Assembly: GCA_004794785.1 (NCBI GenBank)
Contig: SJOL01004559.1
Coordinates: 101,181 to 165,180 of the forward strand
Length of the DNA stretch: 64,000 bases
Direction: 5' to 3'
Origin: Opisthorchis felineus
Taxonomy: Eukaryota; Platyhelminthes; Trematoda; Opisthorchiida; Opisthorchiidae
Position numbers and translations under genes: made by a program
Shown: piece after piece, positions 10,201 to 23,300 of the stretch
Position numbering within the stretch: the stretch's first letter is position 1
Layout of the letters: each line of letters opens with the position of its first letter
The notes under the pieces: generated by a model
What the model was told of the DNA's origin: nothing
Databases searched by the model: none
What the model saw: the letters and a program-made list of their open reading frames with translations, nothing else

Positions 10201-12930
10201 CTTTATCAGGAGTTGCGTCTAGTGAGGTCGTGGTAAATTAACCGGTATTCCAGAAGCTGGGATGTGTTCTGGGGTACCCGCTATCAAAAGCATTGACGGT
10301 GTTCTTTTGACTAATCACATGGAGTAATTTCATTAGTTGAATGGATCAGGAGTGCTGAATTAATGCTGGCAGCATTCTAAATATACCATATTCCACTGAA
10401 AAGTAGAACATGCATCGCAGGTATCGGAACGAAGTTTTGAGTTGTACGACTAATACAGTTACTAAATGTGCTAGCCACCTTGGAAGGTTGGTGAACCGGT
10501 ACCTAATTCCTGACACCTGTTTAGTATCTGACTATCTCAGCATTGAGAACTTGTCCACAGGCCGTCTGGTGCTGTCCTGTGAGGGCTTGTATGTTCATTC
10601 CAGGGACCATGACTTCCCGCCCACCCAACCAGAAAAAACGTATTTCCACCGATAGGAAAAGTCTCACCGCACGAAATTTTCGCATATCTATCCCAAATCG
10701 ACGACACTAAGACCGAAAAGGAGAAGCTTTCAGGTTCCAGAAATGGCTGGCAGGAAACATCAAAGTGGAGGTCCTTCGTGTTACTGGCTGAGATCTACCA
10801 GTTGCATTATGTTGGACTGTTATTTAAAAAAACACTTTTGATATACTTCGCTATACTTTCGCTACAATTTCTGCATGATAAACAGGCTTTTCTTGAGTCT
10901 ACTTAGACCATTCGGTAGCTGAGTTGAGGACAACAGCCAATTCATCGGAACACGTAACGGTCATAATACGGTTGGAAGGACATTATGCTGGAAGTCACAG
11001 TTTAATAAGTGCACCGAGTCCTCGTTGCTCTTTATGTTATATTTGGATGCATCTTTGTGGTAAGTGACTCTGTTTTGCGGGTTCTCATCCTATTTGCACT
11101 GTGAGGCGCAAAAATTCTTCTTCCTAAGGACAGAACTGACGTGGACTGACTCTCGTTAGACCAGCGTCGTCACACGATATATGTATATATACTAATATTG
11201 TAATGTATGGTACATGTATCAAAATAACTTACCTGCATGCAAACAGTATTCCTGCCATCGCGGGGACCGCCATAAGGGACTATCAATTGCTTCGTAGATG
11301 GGAATGTTCCCTTTTTGGAAGAACAATTAATAATGACTACCTATTTTCTGTGTGAGCATTTTAAATAGTGAACGCGAGTGTAAGATAGAAAAAAATTACC
11401 TCATACGAAGGCGAAGTGCCAGACGTTGCAACCCGTTAAAAAACCGAACCAGTGAAACGTGTTGATCCTCTACGTAATACTCTGGGTCAGTCATTTTAAG
11501 CTGTCTAGTTAATTCAAAGTAACTTACAACAAGAAACAACATAACTTGACTCACAAAGTTATTTTATAGCATGGCAATAAAGATAGTAGTAATTTTTGGG
11601 AACTCAGTAAGCTACCTAGCCATTATGAGTTACTTCGCCCTATAGATTTCATCCCTGTTATTGGCTGACATGCTTCATCGGATGACACTTTGTATGCCTA
11701 GTTGGCCGGAAGTCCTAGTCCAGAAGAACCCGAGGAAACAACGGAAGGTTTTGCCAATGATGTTCGGGATACCAACCCTCTAATGTGACCCTCGGTAAAT
11801 GAAGTGTTCTCCGAGCTTGGTAACTTTGTTGCAAAAAGTCGTTTCATCACCATCCAGATGACGTCATCAGTGCACTGTGTAGTAGGATGACGCAGCGCAT
11901 CAACGTGCGTACGTGTGTTGAGAAGTGAAATTGTCCTATCAGCAGAGGGGTTTCAATTAATGGTTTTGTTCGATGGGGAAGAACTGAATAAGGTAACTGG
12001 TGAACCCGCTGTAGATATATCCGACTGCTCCAAAGCACAAACACGGAAGCTCCCGATGACATTCATGCTCAAGGTGGTGCACCAGTCACCATTTCGACAG
12101 GGAAATACTGCCGCCATGGTGATATTTTGATGCCCCCTAAAGGTGCTTCTACGAGGGGTTGAAAACTGCTCGAGAACACTAGCCGTGAAGTTTGTACACC
12201 GACAGCGGTAATGTCCATTTTGTGGTCGACCGTGGTATGAAAGCTTGAAGTCACACTGAAGTTACTTTCTCATGAAACGCATCTGGGAAATCTTCATACT
12301 ACTGCCAGCGAGTAACTAGACATACCATCGTGTATTACTTATGGTGGTATGGACCAGAACAGTTGACTGTAGTGCATAGGAAGCATATCCCCGAATTACA
12401 ACGAGTCCCGAAAGATTCATTTCATTAACAAAAGTGATACAGCAAAAGTTCACTAACGTGTCATTAGAAATTAGCTCTGATATATCCTGGGACCATTGTT
12501 GCTCACTTGCATTCTGAATTACTGTGCACTTAGAGAATGAGACTGGAGACTGGTTAACTGATCAGTTGCTATGGGCCAAGGCATTTCCTCAAGCAACATT
12601 AGGCCAACAGGTTAGAATTTCTTCGGTTCATTTTAGTTTTTCGGTTGAACTCTACCGATCTTTCTGACCTAAATTAACAATATGCATGACCGAATTCACT
12701 GGCAGCTCTTTCAAACCAGTTGCATGTGCTTTCAGTGGGAAACACTGTTATGGGCTTCATTATCCCACTCAAGTTAACACAATTTGTTAAGCCAAATAAA
12801 CGTTGACATGAATCTACTGCTGGCCGATTTCAGTGTTGTTCTGGTTATGATCTGAAGTATACGTACGTATCGTAATCAGAGCAAAACCCAGTGCTATAGT
12901 ACCCACAACCAGGCCCATTTATTTTCTCGC
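10201..12930. other. No supported gene
   Basis: No coding frame, tRNA or clear repeat was recognised. Confidence 0.5.
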
Positions 12931-12971
12931 CACAACACACTACTCATAAGGTTGTCGTACTCTACCCGACA

Positions 12972-13014
12972 GCCCAAGACCGGTTTCGCCCTTCTTGAAA
13001 ATCACCAGGTAGGT
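12972..13014 (-). ncRNA. Decayed hammerhead motif
   Basis: On the minus strand CTGATGA reads CTGGTGA and stem II is disrupted (GAAAA in place of GGGGC on the plus strand). GAAA and CCGGTC remain. Not expected to be active. Confidence 0.45.
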
Positions 13015-13196
13015 CATAATCAAAATATGGAATTGTACATTTTTTTACATGGCACGTTCATTCAAAGAATACCATGAGTTATTTGGATGAGCCTATCGTC
13101 AACATCAACGTAATTTGCAAGTGAATTTGTTTAATCAGTAATGTGCAATTTGATATGCAAGTAGAACATAAGGTAGATGGAGGCTCCCTTCATTAC

Positions 13197-13239
13197 GCCT
13201 ACCTGACGTGGTCTGAGAAGGGGGAAACCGGTAGCCGTC
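13197..13239 (+). ncRNA. Decayed hammerhead motif
   Basis: GCCTAC is intact and GAAA and CCGGT remain. CTGATGA reads CTGACGT, the triplet is GTA, and stem II is changed. Paired in inverted orientation with the motif at 12972-13014. Confidence 0.4.
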
Positions 13240-13944
13240 TGTCGAACGATGTTCAGCAGAGCGAAGAAAACGTACTGAGATATCTCTAATACTGTGACAG
13301 CTGAAATGTGAGACCGCCCTTGTTCAGCATATCGAGTTGAAGAATATCACAAGCGAGAAATTCGGTCAAGTCGCTGGTCAGCGCAAATGTAATTTTTGAA
13401 TCTGTGTATTTCGCCAGTTAGGTTCACTTATCTTCGTATCTCTACCACCTTGGAGCTGATTCCAGAGTGCACAAGTCAACTACTTGTGCGCCCCTTATTA
13501 TTAGAGTAGGCACAACTAATCAACTGTTGTTGGACGAGTAATATTTCAGCCTACGGAGGATTGAATCAAATAGGCAAACCCTTGCAATATCACGGGGATA
13601 TCAACTAAACTATTTCATCCGCAATCGTAGTCTGAAAATATCTGAAACCCTCAAATACTGTTTTGTTAGAGGAACTTTGGTTTGGCATGCGACGTTCTAT
13701 ATGCTATACATGAATCAAAACAGACAAAACTTATACGTGTCATGTGGATCTCCACCAATTTGTATGCAAACTGCAAGGAGAATTATCGGGAAATCGGAAG
13801 AATCACAGAGTGCGCACATATGTTCACTGCCTCAGAGGTACATCATTAACACGTACAACACACACAAGTCGTCAATCGAGGAGCCAGTCAGTAGGTGACC
13901 ATGTGATGATTTGGTGGCGTCATGTCCTGTCCAAGTGAAAGCTA

Positions 13945-14105
13945 ATCACACGGCTGTTCAGCCACTCGTAGCCTAACGGTTAAGTGTTAAACTCCTAGCC
14001 GAAAGTTCGCGGGTTCGAAACTCGCTGATTTTAGTGAGACGAGCAATGCTGATGATTATCAACAAGGGTGAAACAGCTCTATACAGCTTCTTGGCTTTTC
14101 ATCGT
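13945..14105 (+). repeat. tRNA-derived SINE-like repeat, family A
   Basis: Pol III-type boxes are visible: TAGCCTAACGG at 13969-13979 (box A) and GGTTCGAAACT at 14012-14022 (box B), 32 bases apart as in a tRNA. The body follows with GATGATTATCAACAAGGGTG and AAACAGCTCTATACAGC. Related copies occur at 33405, 33735, 41064 and 60222. It is not a functional tRNA: no acceptor stem closes. Confidence 0.6.
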
Positions 14106-15054
14106 AGACTATCTTGGCTCACAGGACGAAATCTCTATTGGAAATTACCAAATATCCTCACACAACCATCAACATGCAAGAAAGGCAGACTAATTTATGC
14201 TTATCCCTGCAAGTGTGCATTCCATACGCATATGTACAAACAATTACACGGTCAGCCATTATGATCATCTGGAGATAAGCTGAGGCTTGTCAGTACGTAC
14301 ACGGAGTCCAACAGTGCCTTCAAAATAATGTGCGCGAAGAATGTTACATCTGATGCGTAAGACTTGACATGCTTCGCTGGTTTCTGTGTGTAAAAGATTT
14401 TCCACCCTGGACTTCTTTGTCTTCCTTGGTAATAAGCCTACTTTGTTCACTTTGCTAGGTCAAGCAGTTTATTCAAAAGGCTCGCCAACCACCGGTCAAG
14501 CACGTCACGAATTTAGTGAAATTGTCCTATAATCTGGCTTTTATCTTTTCAGGAAACTAGGGTTTAATTGCAGTATGACTGGACAAATAACAAAGGGAAT
14601 CAAAGCGCTTAGATAGTCGTTCATCGAGCTGTGATAATCGGACAGAACCGCAGTGACCTTTTAAATGTTATGGGCGAATCAGTAAAATGCGCACTCCTTT
14701 TAATTCATCTGACTGGTACTGGAACAGGCAGGTTGTCCCACCACAACAGATCGAAAGTAAAGGCAAACAGAAGGTATTTTTTCCGCCCACAGTACTTCTA
14801 CACGGAACATAGAGTTGTCCTCCTGAACAAAAACCAGTCTTGCGGGAAGGTTCAACAGGCGTTGACGAGGCTGGCCCATAACTGGGATCTTATTCTGACC
14901 CTGAGAGTAAATTACAATACGTATATCTTTACCTTACACACCTAACAGTAAAGGTAAGAGAGTAGTACTCCGGCTCCGTACACATCCCAAGTCCACGAAA
15001 AATTAATATCTTTCAAAAAATCTACACCTTAGTAGGCAGGATTGTTGTCTATGC

Positions 15055-15215
15055 ATATTGCGATATCTCGAATGTCGTACGAACTGAAACAAAGGACAGC
15101 CTGGTGTAGCACATTCAGTTGAAGCGCACCATCAGAAAGGAGAGGTTCAGCCGGATTCGTTTGAGTTTCCAGTGAAAACCAAATTCATGTGCAGATGAGA
15201 GTACTTGTCGAGACA
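15055..15215 (+). repeat. Internal-module fragment of the ribozyme family
   Basis: Reads TTGCGATATCTCGAAT, then TAGCACATTCAGTTGAAG and AAAACCAAATTCATGTGC, matching 25590-25740. Confidence 0.5.
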
Positions 15216-18049
15216 TAGGATTGCCCCATTAAAACGACCGTTGTCCATCCCAAAATACATTAAATCCAATGATTGCGCTCGTTTGATTGTGTGTATTATC
15301 AATGAAACTTTCAACCCAAGGACCACGATTTTTCTCGTTTGTTCCTACATTTGGACTGGATTATTACAGCCCATATAACAGCGTGATCACGCACGACCCA
15401 CTCAAAATGAGGCAACATCAATCGTTCAGTTGAGCATGACTGTAGCGTGCCAAACCGAATTGTAATGTCTTGAACATAATGCCTGTGAGCTCATTCACAT
15501 ATACTGTAATCCGTTCTGTCCAAATCATTCAGGATAACATAACCTTTTGGTCCCACTTCTGTTGCACTTCTGTTCAGTATTTCCATGATTTTGATGATTT
15601 AGCTGACTGCTCAGTCTCACGTCCGAATGTGTAATGTTTGCTATCGAAAGTTTATCAGAAATGTCAAGGAGGTTTTTTAATGGTGGTCTCAGCTAAGGAG
15701 TGGAATGCCTTGATGCAGAATCTCCAGGGCGTTATTGCACCTGGTGCTCTCAGGCCTATGGATTTCTCGGGTAACACTTATGTGACATGCAGACGAAGAG
15801 CGTGACTTGATGCTTCAGCTGTCTTGACAAAGAACCTGTTTGCGATGCAAGTAGCCAGATACATACTTAGTGTCGAATTTTAGAAAAAAGCAGTGGAAAT
15901 ATTTGTGATCTGACGGTTTTTCGGGAGAAAATTTTAGCCTCGAGAGGAGCTGGAGTTTTATTTGTGCGTGAATGCCTCACGAAAGCTATCAGTCTCAGAC
16001 AAAATCTCACTGGACGGTACTGAAATGTCCTCAAATGGAGGGGGGTGATCTCTCTTTCGATGACTATTGGGGATACAAACATATCTGTACAGTTCTCTCC
16101 GTGATTGAACCCCATAAGTAGAGTAATCATGACCACTTAGTGCCACGGTTAGTTTACTGGTACTTGCTAGTAGTATATTTGTCCACCTCTGGCGCGCCCA
16201 TTTCAAGAGACAAACAAAATGGTCACTTCGCTTCATCTGAAAGGAACCCTACGAATGGCAGATCGATTGCGGGAGCGCTTCTTACTTCATTTTAAAAGAT
16301 GGCCTCTCTACAGAGTGATCGTTCCATAGGGCACGACGTTTTAGCAGACTTAACGTTTCTTAACTTGCTTCCAGGCACGATGAATGGTTTGACAATTGCG
16401 CAGAACATGATCTTCTGTATATGTGTTCTTATTAGGGGGCAAATTTTCGCCAGGCAAATCACTGATTGCCCCTTTCTAAGTTAGGAACCAGATCATAAAA
16501 CAGCTGCTGTGCACTGGTAGTTGCGTCATTAGCCAGAGTTTAATCCTTGACAAGGATTAGAAATTCAGCTGTTCACAGGAGTTCCAAGTCGGACGAATGT
16601 GAGCAAGTTAAGGCTGCTTGGATGATCTTGCAGGAGATCTTTAATCCTAGTGTAATTATTCACAATAGAACTACTATAAACCTTCTCACTTGTGAAGAAA
16701 GTTGGCGTTAACAGAACAAGTTAGGTGAAGAACAGTTGTCGTTCACTGCTTCAGACCCTTACGTCTCGGCGTGGAGCTCAAATCGACAGGTTCAACAGCA
16801 GGTGTACTGGTAGATACAACAATCACTGGATGGAACTGGTTTTGGCATACTGATCGACCGCAGTGGAATCACCCGGGAGTATAGTTGCGTGGCCTACTCT
16901 GTTCACCGAAAAGCCAAACTTTGTCTTTTCTAACAGAAGTAGGGAATTGTAGCCGGTATGAGAAAATTTTCAGAAAATCAGCTTTTGGGGGACGATTATC
17001 AATGGGGCCAGCATTTCGCTTGCTTTTAGACGTTTCCCTCATGGATATTCGGTTGTAGCATTCCTTGACAAGCCAATCGTAGACCCGGTATGGTACTTTC
17101 AGATGGCTTCATCAATGTGTAAACTGACATGAAAATTATGGTAGAATATTCACAGACGGATGTACAAAACTCCGGCATGTGTTCGACGTAGCGGGCCGAT
17201 TACCATCACGGTCAGGAAGGTACACTCAATAAACTGCGAGCGACCTCCACAGCGTGACCGTTCCGTCTGTGTCCAGCTTGCTAGAATGTGCTTATTTTTG
17301 CTGATGTGCAGTCAAGCATACGGAATTAGTCATGAATTATTGATTTGTCGGACGATGATGAGGAGTGCTGATAACTGTGCACTTTTCAATCGGCTGATTT
17401 TTGAAGCTGATCAACGATTGAACTGAGGCGCGGATTGGCTTAATGAAGGGGCCGACGTCAGATCAGTTGACCTGGTTGCCATGATAGGGTAACTACGCGA
17501 TGAAACTGTGGTTGACGGTTGCCACCTGATTTGCCCGCTACCCCAGCTGCCACTGAGATTCAACATTGCATACCTCACTGACTTCAGTGATGAACCGTAT
17601 CATTTAATCGCCATGTTCATGCACGTCTGGCCTGGTCGAGGTGTCACACCTTGTTGTCGGATATACGGAACATCTATTAATTGATGGTCCAGACTAAAAA
17701 CATGCCTGATCAATCTAAATCACTCAGTCGTTTCCAATATACATGGAAATTACGCGCACCTTCATAAGGAAACTTTTATTGTTGACTAGGGGAAAACCGA
17801 GTTGGCAAAACAGGCAACATTTGGGAATAGAGCGGAGGAATCTTTGGAACATCGTATTCGGATGAATTCTACTTTCCAATTGGTACAGTAACTGCAGTTT
17901 TGGTCACATTATGCTAAGCCCCTATACCACTGAATGAACGGACATTGAAGGATATGCACATAGGGAACTGAATAAGCGCAAACCCAGTGCAGCACATCTA
18001 AGTGTCTTATGGTTTCGCGCCAAACGGCCGTGTTGGTCACAAAAACTGA

Positions 18050-18180
18050 TATCAGCTTTCGACAAATACTCTCATTTGCACATGAATTTGGTTTTAATAG
18101 GAGACTCAACAAAATCCAGATGAAACCGGTTGTGGGCTATCGAAGGATTTTCAACAGACTTATGAGGAGTGTGTAACGTC
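18050..18180. repeat. Deleted ribozyme-family fragment
   Basis: The internal end (CTCATTTGCACATGAATTTGG) is joined directly to the ribozyme 3' half (GATGAAACCGGTTGTGGGC) and the terminal arm (CTTATGAGGAGTGTGTAACGTC). The core between them is missing. Confidence 0.5.
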
Positions 18181-19904
18181 GACCTCGTTATTCGGGAAGA
18201 ATTACCACTCTAACGTGAAGCCGGAACGTCGAATTATAACGTCTCATTCCGCCACGCTGTATGTTGCTGTAAACTTTTCATATTGTACACCACATGGCGC
18301 TGAATTAGTTTGATAAGATCCGAACCGAGTTTGGCCTCGGAAACCCTGAAGCCGGAGTTTTTTGTTGTCAAATACAACAGATCGAATTCGAAGGCGCTAA
18401 ACTTAGTTCCTACAGCCACAGGAATTTTTCCGTCAACCAACATAATCTAGAAAAGTTTTACGCACTATATGCTGTTCGCACTCTGATAAGCCCCCCCCCT
18501 CATGGTTTTGGAATCGCAGGTTATCTGTTTGGGTTATGGTGGAACAAAACAAACAAGTTTTACTGCGCACTGTTTCGGTCATCGAGGACGATTTTCTCCG
18601 GGAATGAAATAATCAGGACCGATTCCCATCGAATTCTGCGCTGATGTTCTCAGAATGACTACCTATAGCAGGTTGTCTTACTAGAACAGTTTGAAGTATA
18701 CGGTAGTATTTTCCTCGACCACGCAGCCCTATCCTATAACGACTTTCTCCCTAACACAACGATGGCGTTGCACATGGCAAGTGCCAGGTTGCTTGTCCCT
18801 CCGTATAACTGAAGCCACCTGGTTTTTAAAGACCATAGCAGAGAGGAACTGGTGCACGTAGAATATAGAACTTATGAGCGCAGGACAACTGGGACCATGG
18901 CGTTTGTTTAGACAAACTACCGAATTCTGACACTTTTGGATGCTTCCTGATTCTCACGATATGCCGATCAAAAATACAAACTAATTCGACAAAAACTATG
19001 AGTCGAAGCCTCTGAAAGACATCTGATGTTGCCTCAAAGATAGTCTCTGAAAAATAATGGACCAGTCAGAGTTCGAGTCCGTTGATCGCATTGGATGGCG
19101 ATGTTACAAATTCGTCAGTCGTCAAATGCTTTTTGTTGATAAGACTATTCAATTGTTTCACGCGTCATTTTGGAGGTGAAATGGTACAGTATTTTGGGTA
19201 AATACAGAAAAATATCATAGAAAGCATCCTGCTTGTTGGGATGAGTCTTCCGGTGCTTTTCTGTTCCCTAACCTCGTAGTTCGAGGTTCGCCATTATTGT
19301 TTCTCTCATATTCGCAAACGGTGGTGCCCATTGTTTACATATCTTAGCTTTAAGAGAACCGTGCGTCATGTTCCATTCTAAGGGGATGTCCTGAATCAAA
19401 GTACAGGGGATTTCTCGTTTTTAGAGTAAGCTTCCAATTTCCGGAAGGACGCAGCTAGTTGCACTAGCCTGTCCAGTTGTTCATTCGTTACCATTCATCC
19501 GATACAGTTGAGATTGCGTTGCAATTTCCTCCGGCATTTTGATAACGTTTATGCTGAACTTGAGGCTTTCTAGCTATATTTCTATTTAACCGGTAGACTT
19601 ATTACAATACACTACCTGTACCAAAATAGGTCTTAACCTGTGGAAGCTACTGAGCTCTTTGATAAGTTGCATTTTCATAGAATTATGTGACGTGTGTAGA
19701 AGATTTAACATGTTTGGTGTTTTTCATTCTGCCCCCTCTTACTGTCATCCAGATATCGTATCAGGGAAATACTGCGAAATGCATACACCCATACAATTTT
19801 GAAATCAGAAGTATTCGTTATACCGGCACCAATTTATTGTACTGTGGATTTATTCATCATAAATTCCGGTGAGTTGAAGGAACGGTGGGTCTTGTCTGGA
19901 CGTA

Positions 19905-20045
19905 ACACATTACTCATGCGGTTGCTGAAAGCTCTTTGACAGTCCACGACCAGGCAGACCATCGCAAACGGGAGATTCAGCTGGATTCAGTTGAGTCTCC
20001 TGTCAAAACCAAAGTTGTTTGCAAATGAGGGAATTTGTCAGAGCG
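19905..20045 (+). repeat. Older ribozyme-family fragment next to a younger insertion
   Basis: The terminal arm (ACACATTACTCATGCGGTTGC) and internal module (AACGGGAGATTCAGC, AAACCAAAGTTGTTTGC) lie just before the complete element at 20062-20316. Confidence 0.5.
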
Positions 20046-20061
20046 TTGGGCCTTGTTTATT

Positions 20062-20316
20062 TCATAGGCACAGTACACTACTCATAAGGTTGCTGAAAAT
20101 TCTTCGACAGCCCACGACCGGTTTCGCCCTTCTTGGGGCTCATCAGGTAGGCGCAGTCCCCGAGTTTCCGTCAACCTTATGTTCTACCTGAAACCAAATT
20201 GCACGAAATTAGCGAAATACACTCATTTGCCTGGAAACATCGCAAACGAGAGATTCAGCTGTGTTCCAGATGAGTCTCTCGCAAAACCAAATTTGCTTGC
20301 AAATGAGTGTATTTTG
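20062..20316 (-). mobile_element. 255-bp ribozyme-bearing retroelement, complete, 11-bp target duplication
   Basis: Bounded by CTTGTTTATTT at 20051-20061 and 20317-20327. Read on the minus strand it matches 9933-10186 along its whole length with only scattered differences, and its hammerhead core is intact. A second, older fragment of the same family lies just upstream (about 19905-20045). Confidence 0.75.
20110..20152 (-). ncRNA. Hammerhead ribozyme motif, intact core
   Basis: On the minus strand: GCCTAC, CTGATGA, GCCC-CAAGAA-GGGC, GAAA, CCGGTC, GTGGGC. Stem I is 6 bp including one T.G, stem II is four Watson-Crick pairs, and the cleavage triplet is GTC. Stem I can extend past a small internal loop by GAC/GTC and further out by CATAAGGTTG pairing with CAACCTTATG, so about 100 nt can fold as one unit. 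Predicted cleavage is between 20116 and 20115. It lies inside a 255-bp element bounded by an 11-bp duplication. Confidence 0.8.
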
Positions 20317-20329
20317 CTTGTTTATTTTA

Positions 20330-23300
20330 GTTTGGGGTCCAGCAGAGTAGTAATGGAACATAAAAAACTGAAAAAATATGAGAAAATAGTGGGATACCAT
20401 ACACTGATTACGGGTTGGAAGAAACAAGCTTGTCTTTCTGCGGCACGGCAACTGTCTCCCGTATGGGGATGAATAGCCCCTAGGCACCTAAGACCATAGA
20501 TTCGTGCAATGATTGGCCACCTACCGCACAATAACCGTAGCCTGTAGGCGGTATGTAACCCGGCGGTAAAGTTGCCGTTTAGGTTTTTAGCTTCTGATGC
20601 ATCCAACAGCGCTATTCTGAAAACGGCTGTCAAAATAGTAACACCTCTATTGATTCATCGTTTGGTTTCCGATGTTCATGCCCACTAGTGACACCATGTT
20701 TGAACGATTTTGGAAGGAATGAGGGTGTTGTGATAGTATCGGTTGACATCGTCGTTGGCCACGTCAGCAAGCCATCGAACCGTCAACATGGGTCCAAGAC
20801 ATGAGCAATTAAATGTCCTTAGTCTACGAAGATGATCACCCCCAGGGGACCCGGTGTCACAAGTGTGTGGGAGTACCTTTGCCAGGTGGCTGTGTTATAC
20901 GTGCGTAGCCCTATGTTGAGAATGTTTTCTGAACATCTCCATAGAACAATATGCAGATGAACAAACGTTCTTCACACGTCCCTGATTCGAAAACTGACTA
21001 CTTATTTCGTTCAACCAGTTGGCAAATTTACGAACTTCTGCGACATTCTTGTAGCCACTCTATGATCGGGTTGGTTTTTCATAATAAATGTCCTGTGAAA
21101 CCGTGAAACTATGAAAAAAGGAAGTGAGACACTTAGGAAAATAACCGTGATTGCTGATTCATTGGAAAACCAGTAATACCAATCGGACTGATTTTCACCA
21201 TTCGTAATTCCGCCTCAATTCCGCCTCCTCAATTCAATTACGACTAGTCGTGTGATTAACCATTTACACTAGTCATCGTCTCAACAGCTTTTGGATTGGT
21301 TGCCACGCCCCGAAACTGCTCGACTGCAAATGAGGCGGAAAATCTGTGTTCAAACACATCTTGTGTTTGCATATGGTGTCAGCACGCAGAAGCAGCTTCA
21401 GAGACGAGCTCAAGATGTTCATGTCACCTGCCCGTCATAAGTTCGTACTCCAACCCACCCCAACAACCGAAGTTGAAGTGAATGAATGTTTTTGAACGGA
21501 AGGTGTGGCCTTTGGATTGCAGCAAAAAGCAATCGCGCGAACCGAACTGCCATGTCATCACGCGGAGCGTCACCCTCTCCCTTGTCTTGCGTTGTCTTGG
21601 CACTGTGCCATGCACTAAGCTACTCGGGAAGAAATCCTGACCAGTTGGCTGTTTTTTCGGCTTTCGCACTGGCACAGTGGAGGTTCTCGTGAAGTCTGGT
21701 TGGGAAAGTGAGATTGGAAGATCAGATGTGTGAAGATCATCTGCCTCTTGTCAGGTTGCACGAGTGTATTGTCACATGGGGGAACTTTCGTGTTGGTCTA
21801 AAAAGTGTACAATTCTCCGTTAATGTCGGGTGGAAGATTCGGTTTTTGTGAGAAGGCGGTTGATCACCCGAGTATTGTCGGAACACAGCTGATGCATCTC
21901 TCGTCCAGTTCACTTGACTTTTCTTGAACAAAAGACCTATAAACAGGGAGGATACCACCTATTCCTGTCTGAATAAGGATGTCCGAGATTGGTGAAGGAG
22001 TTGACTTACCTCAAACGGCACTTAGTGTTTTTGTTGTCTGAACATGCGAGACAATAACACGTGGTGGGGTGCATATGGTAGGTTGAAGTAAATGAACAAA
22101 GATTCTCCGGTTGTCGTTATCAATATTCGAGCACGTACGACAGATGGTCAAGCACGGCCCGGTTATTAGGGAACACTTATCCAATACCTAAAGGACTTGA
22201 GATATTTCTTTTAAGGTGGAGAATTTGCCGAATGAAAATATTAAATCATGGCTTATCATAAACCAAAGGTCTGTCGTTTCTAACCGGAGCGTTTGTACAC
22301 TTGTGTCTATTAGGGCGTGGAAGTCGCCTAACCATACGAAGTTTCGGTGAAACGTGAGTGGGATCTGTGGTGCCATGGTTCACATTAAGAATCCGCAGTA
22401 TCACTCTCTTGGTCTACGTTACTCGGACTCACAGTGACGGTAAGGACACAGATAAAGGAACCAAGAATGCCTCACCTGTTCATAGTTAAAGCTAGTGATA
22501 ATGTAGTAAACCATCCCTTCAGGTTTACCCCTCCACGGCCTCCACCACTTTATAACGACCACTTGAGACCGGCCCCATCTAATTCCATTTAGTAGTCTCA
22601 TGGAATGTGTTACCACTTATTTGATGACCACAGCTAGAACAGACTGGCTACTTAACATAGGATGCATCATCCTTCTTAAAGCAGTCATCTGGAGCAACTG
22701 TTGTATTGACACATCAGTTCATGGAAAGGTCTTCACTTATGAAGCCTTCTACAACTTCCTCCCTTCTGGAACGGCTGTTTCCAACCGGTCTAGTCAGTTA
22801 TCGATGTAGCGGCTTTTTTTACTTCACACCAGGGCTACTGAGTACTGGCAAGAATTAGTATTCCTAATTCAAACCGACATATAATCACACAACACCAAAA
22901 ATATGATTAATTAGGCCGGAAATAATCTGGCCACCAAAAGTGTACATACTTCGTCAGCCACTGGTGTAAGCATGGAAGTGGGTCGCACGCTCTTATGGAG
23001 TGTAATTCACCTAGTCTCTTCATTCAGGATTTCATGCGTTCAATACAAATTAGGTTCCTTAGGACATAGCACTTGTCTTCTAACCGGAATTGCTAGGTAC
23101 TTTCTCTTCTAGCCGCCCGTGTGGACTTTTCCCTTTAGAGTGACAACACAATAGACAAATGTAGAGTAGACTGGAATATAATCAACCATTTTATCTCCCG
23201 TGAAGTCCACATCTCTTAGTCTTTCGATCAACGGCATGAAATGAACCCTGGATAACTTGCTTGATGGCTTTTGACCGCTCCAAGTGAATGTCATCTCAAG

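Larger units (their letters stand above)
12931..13425. repeat. Degraded compound ribozyme-family element
   Basis: Left arm (minus orientation) from CACACTACTCATAAGG at about 12936, right arm at about 13150-13260, and then a plus-orientation internal module ending GTGTATTTCGCCAG near 13425. It has the same layout as 8386-8846 but is older. Confidence 0.55.
14170..19900. other. No supported gene; scattered old repeats
   Basis: Apart from the fragments listed at 15055-15215 and 18050-18180, only short frames are seen. The longest (about 100 codons, 14631-14945) shows no known motif. There is a run of ten C at about 18488. Confidence 0.5.
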
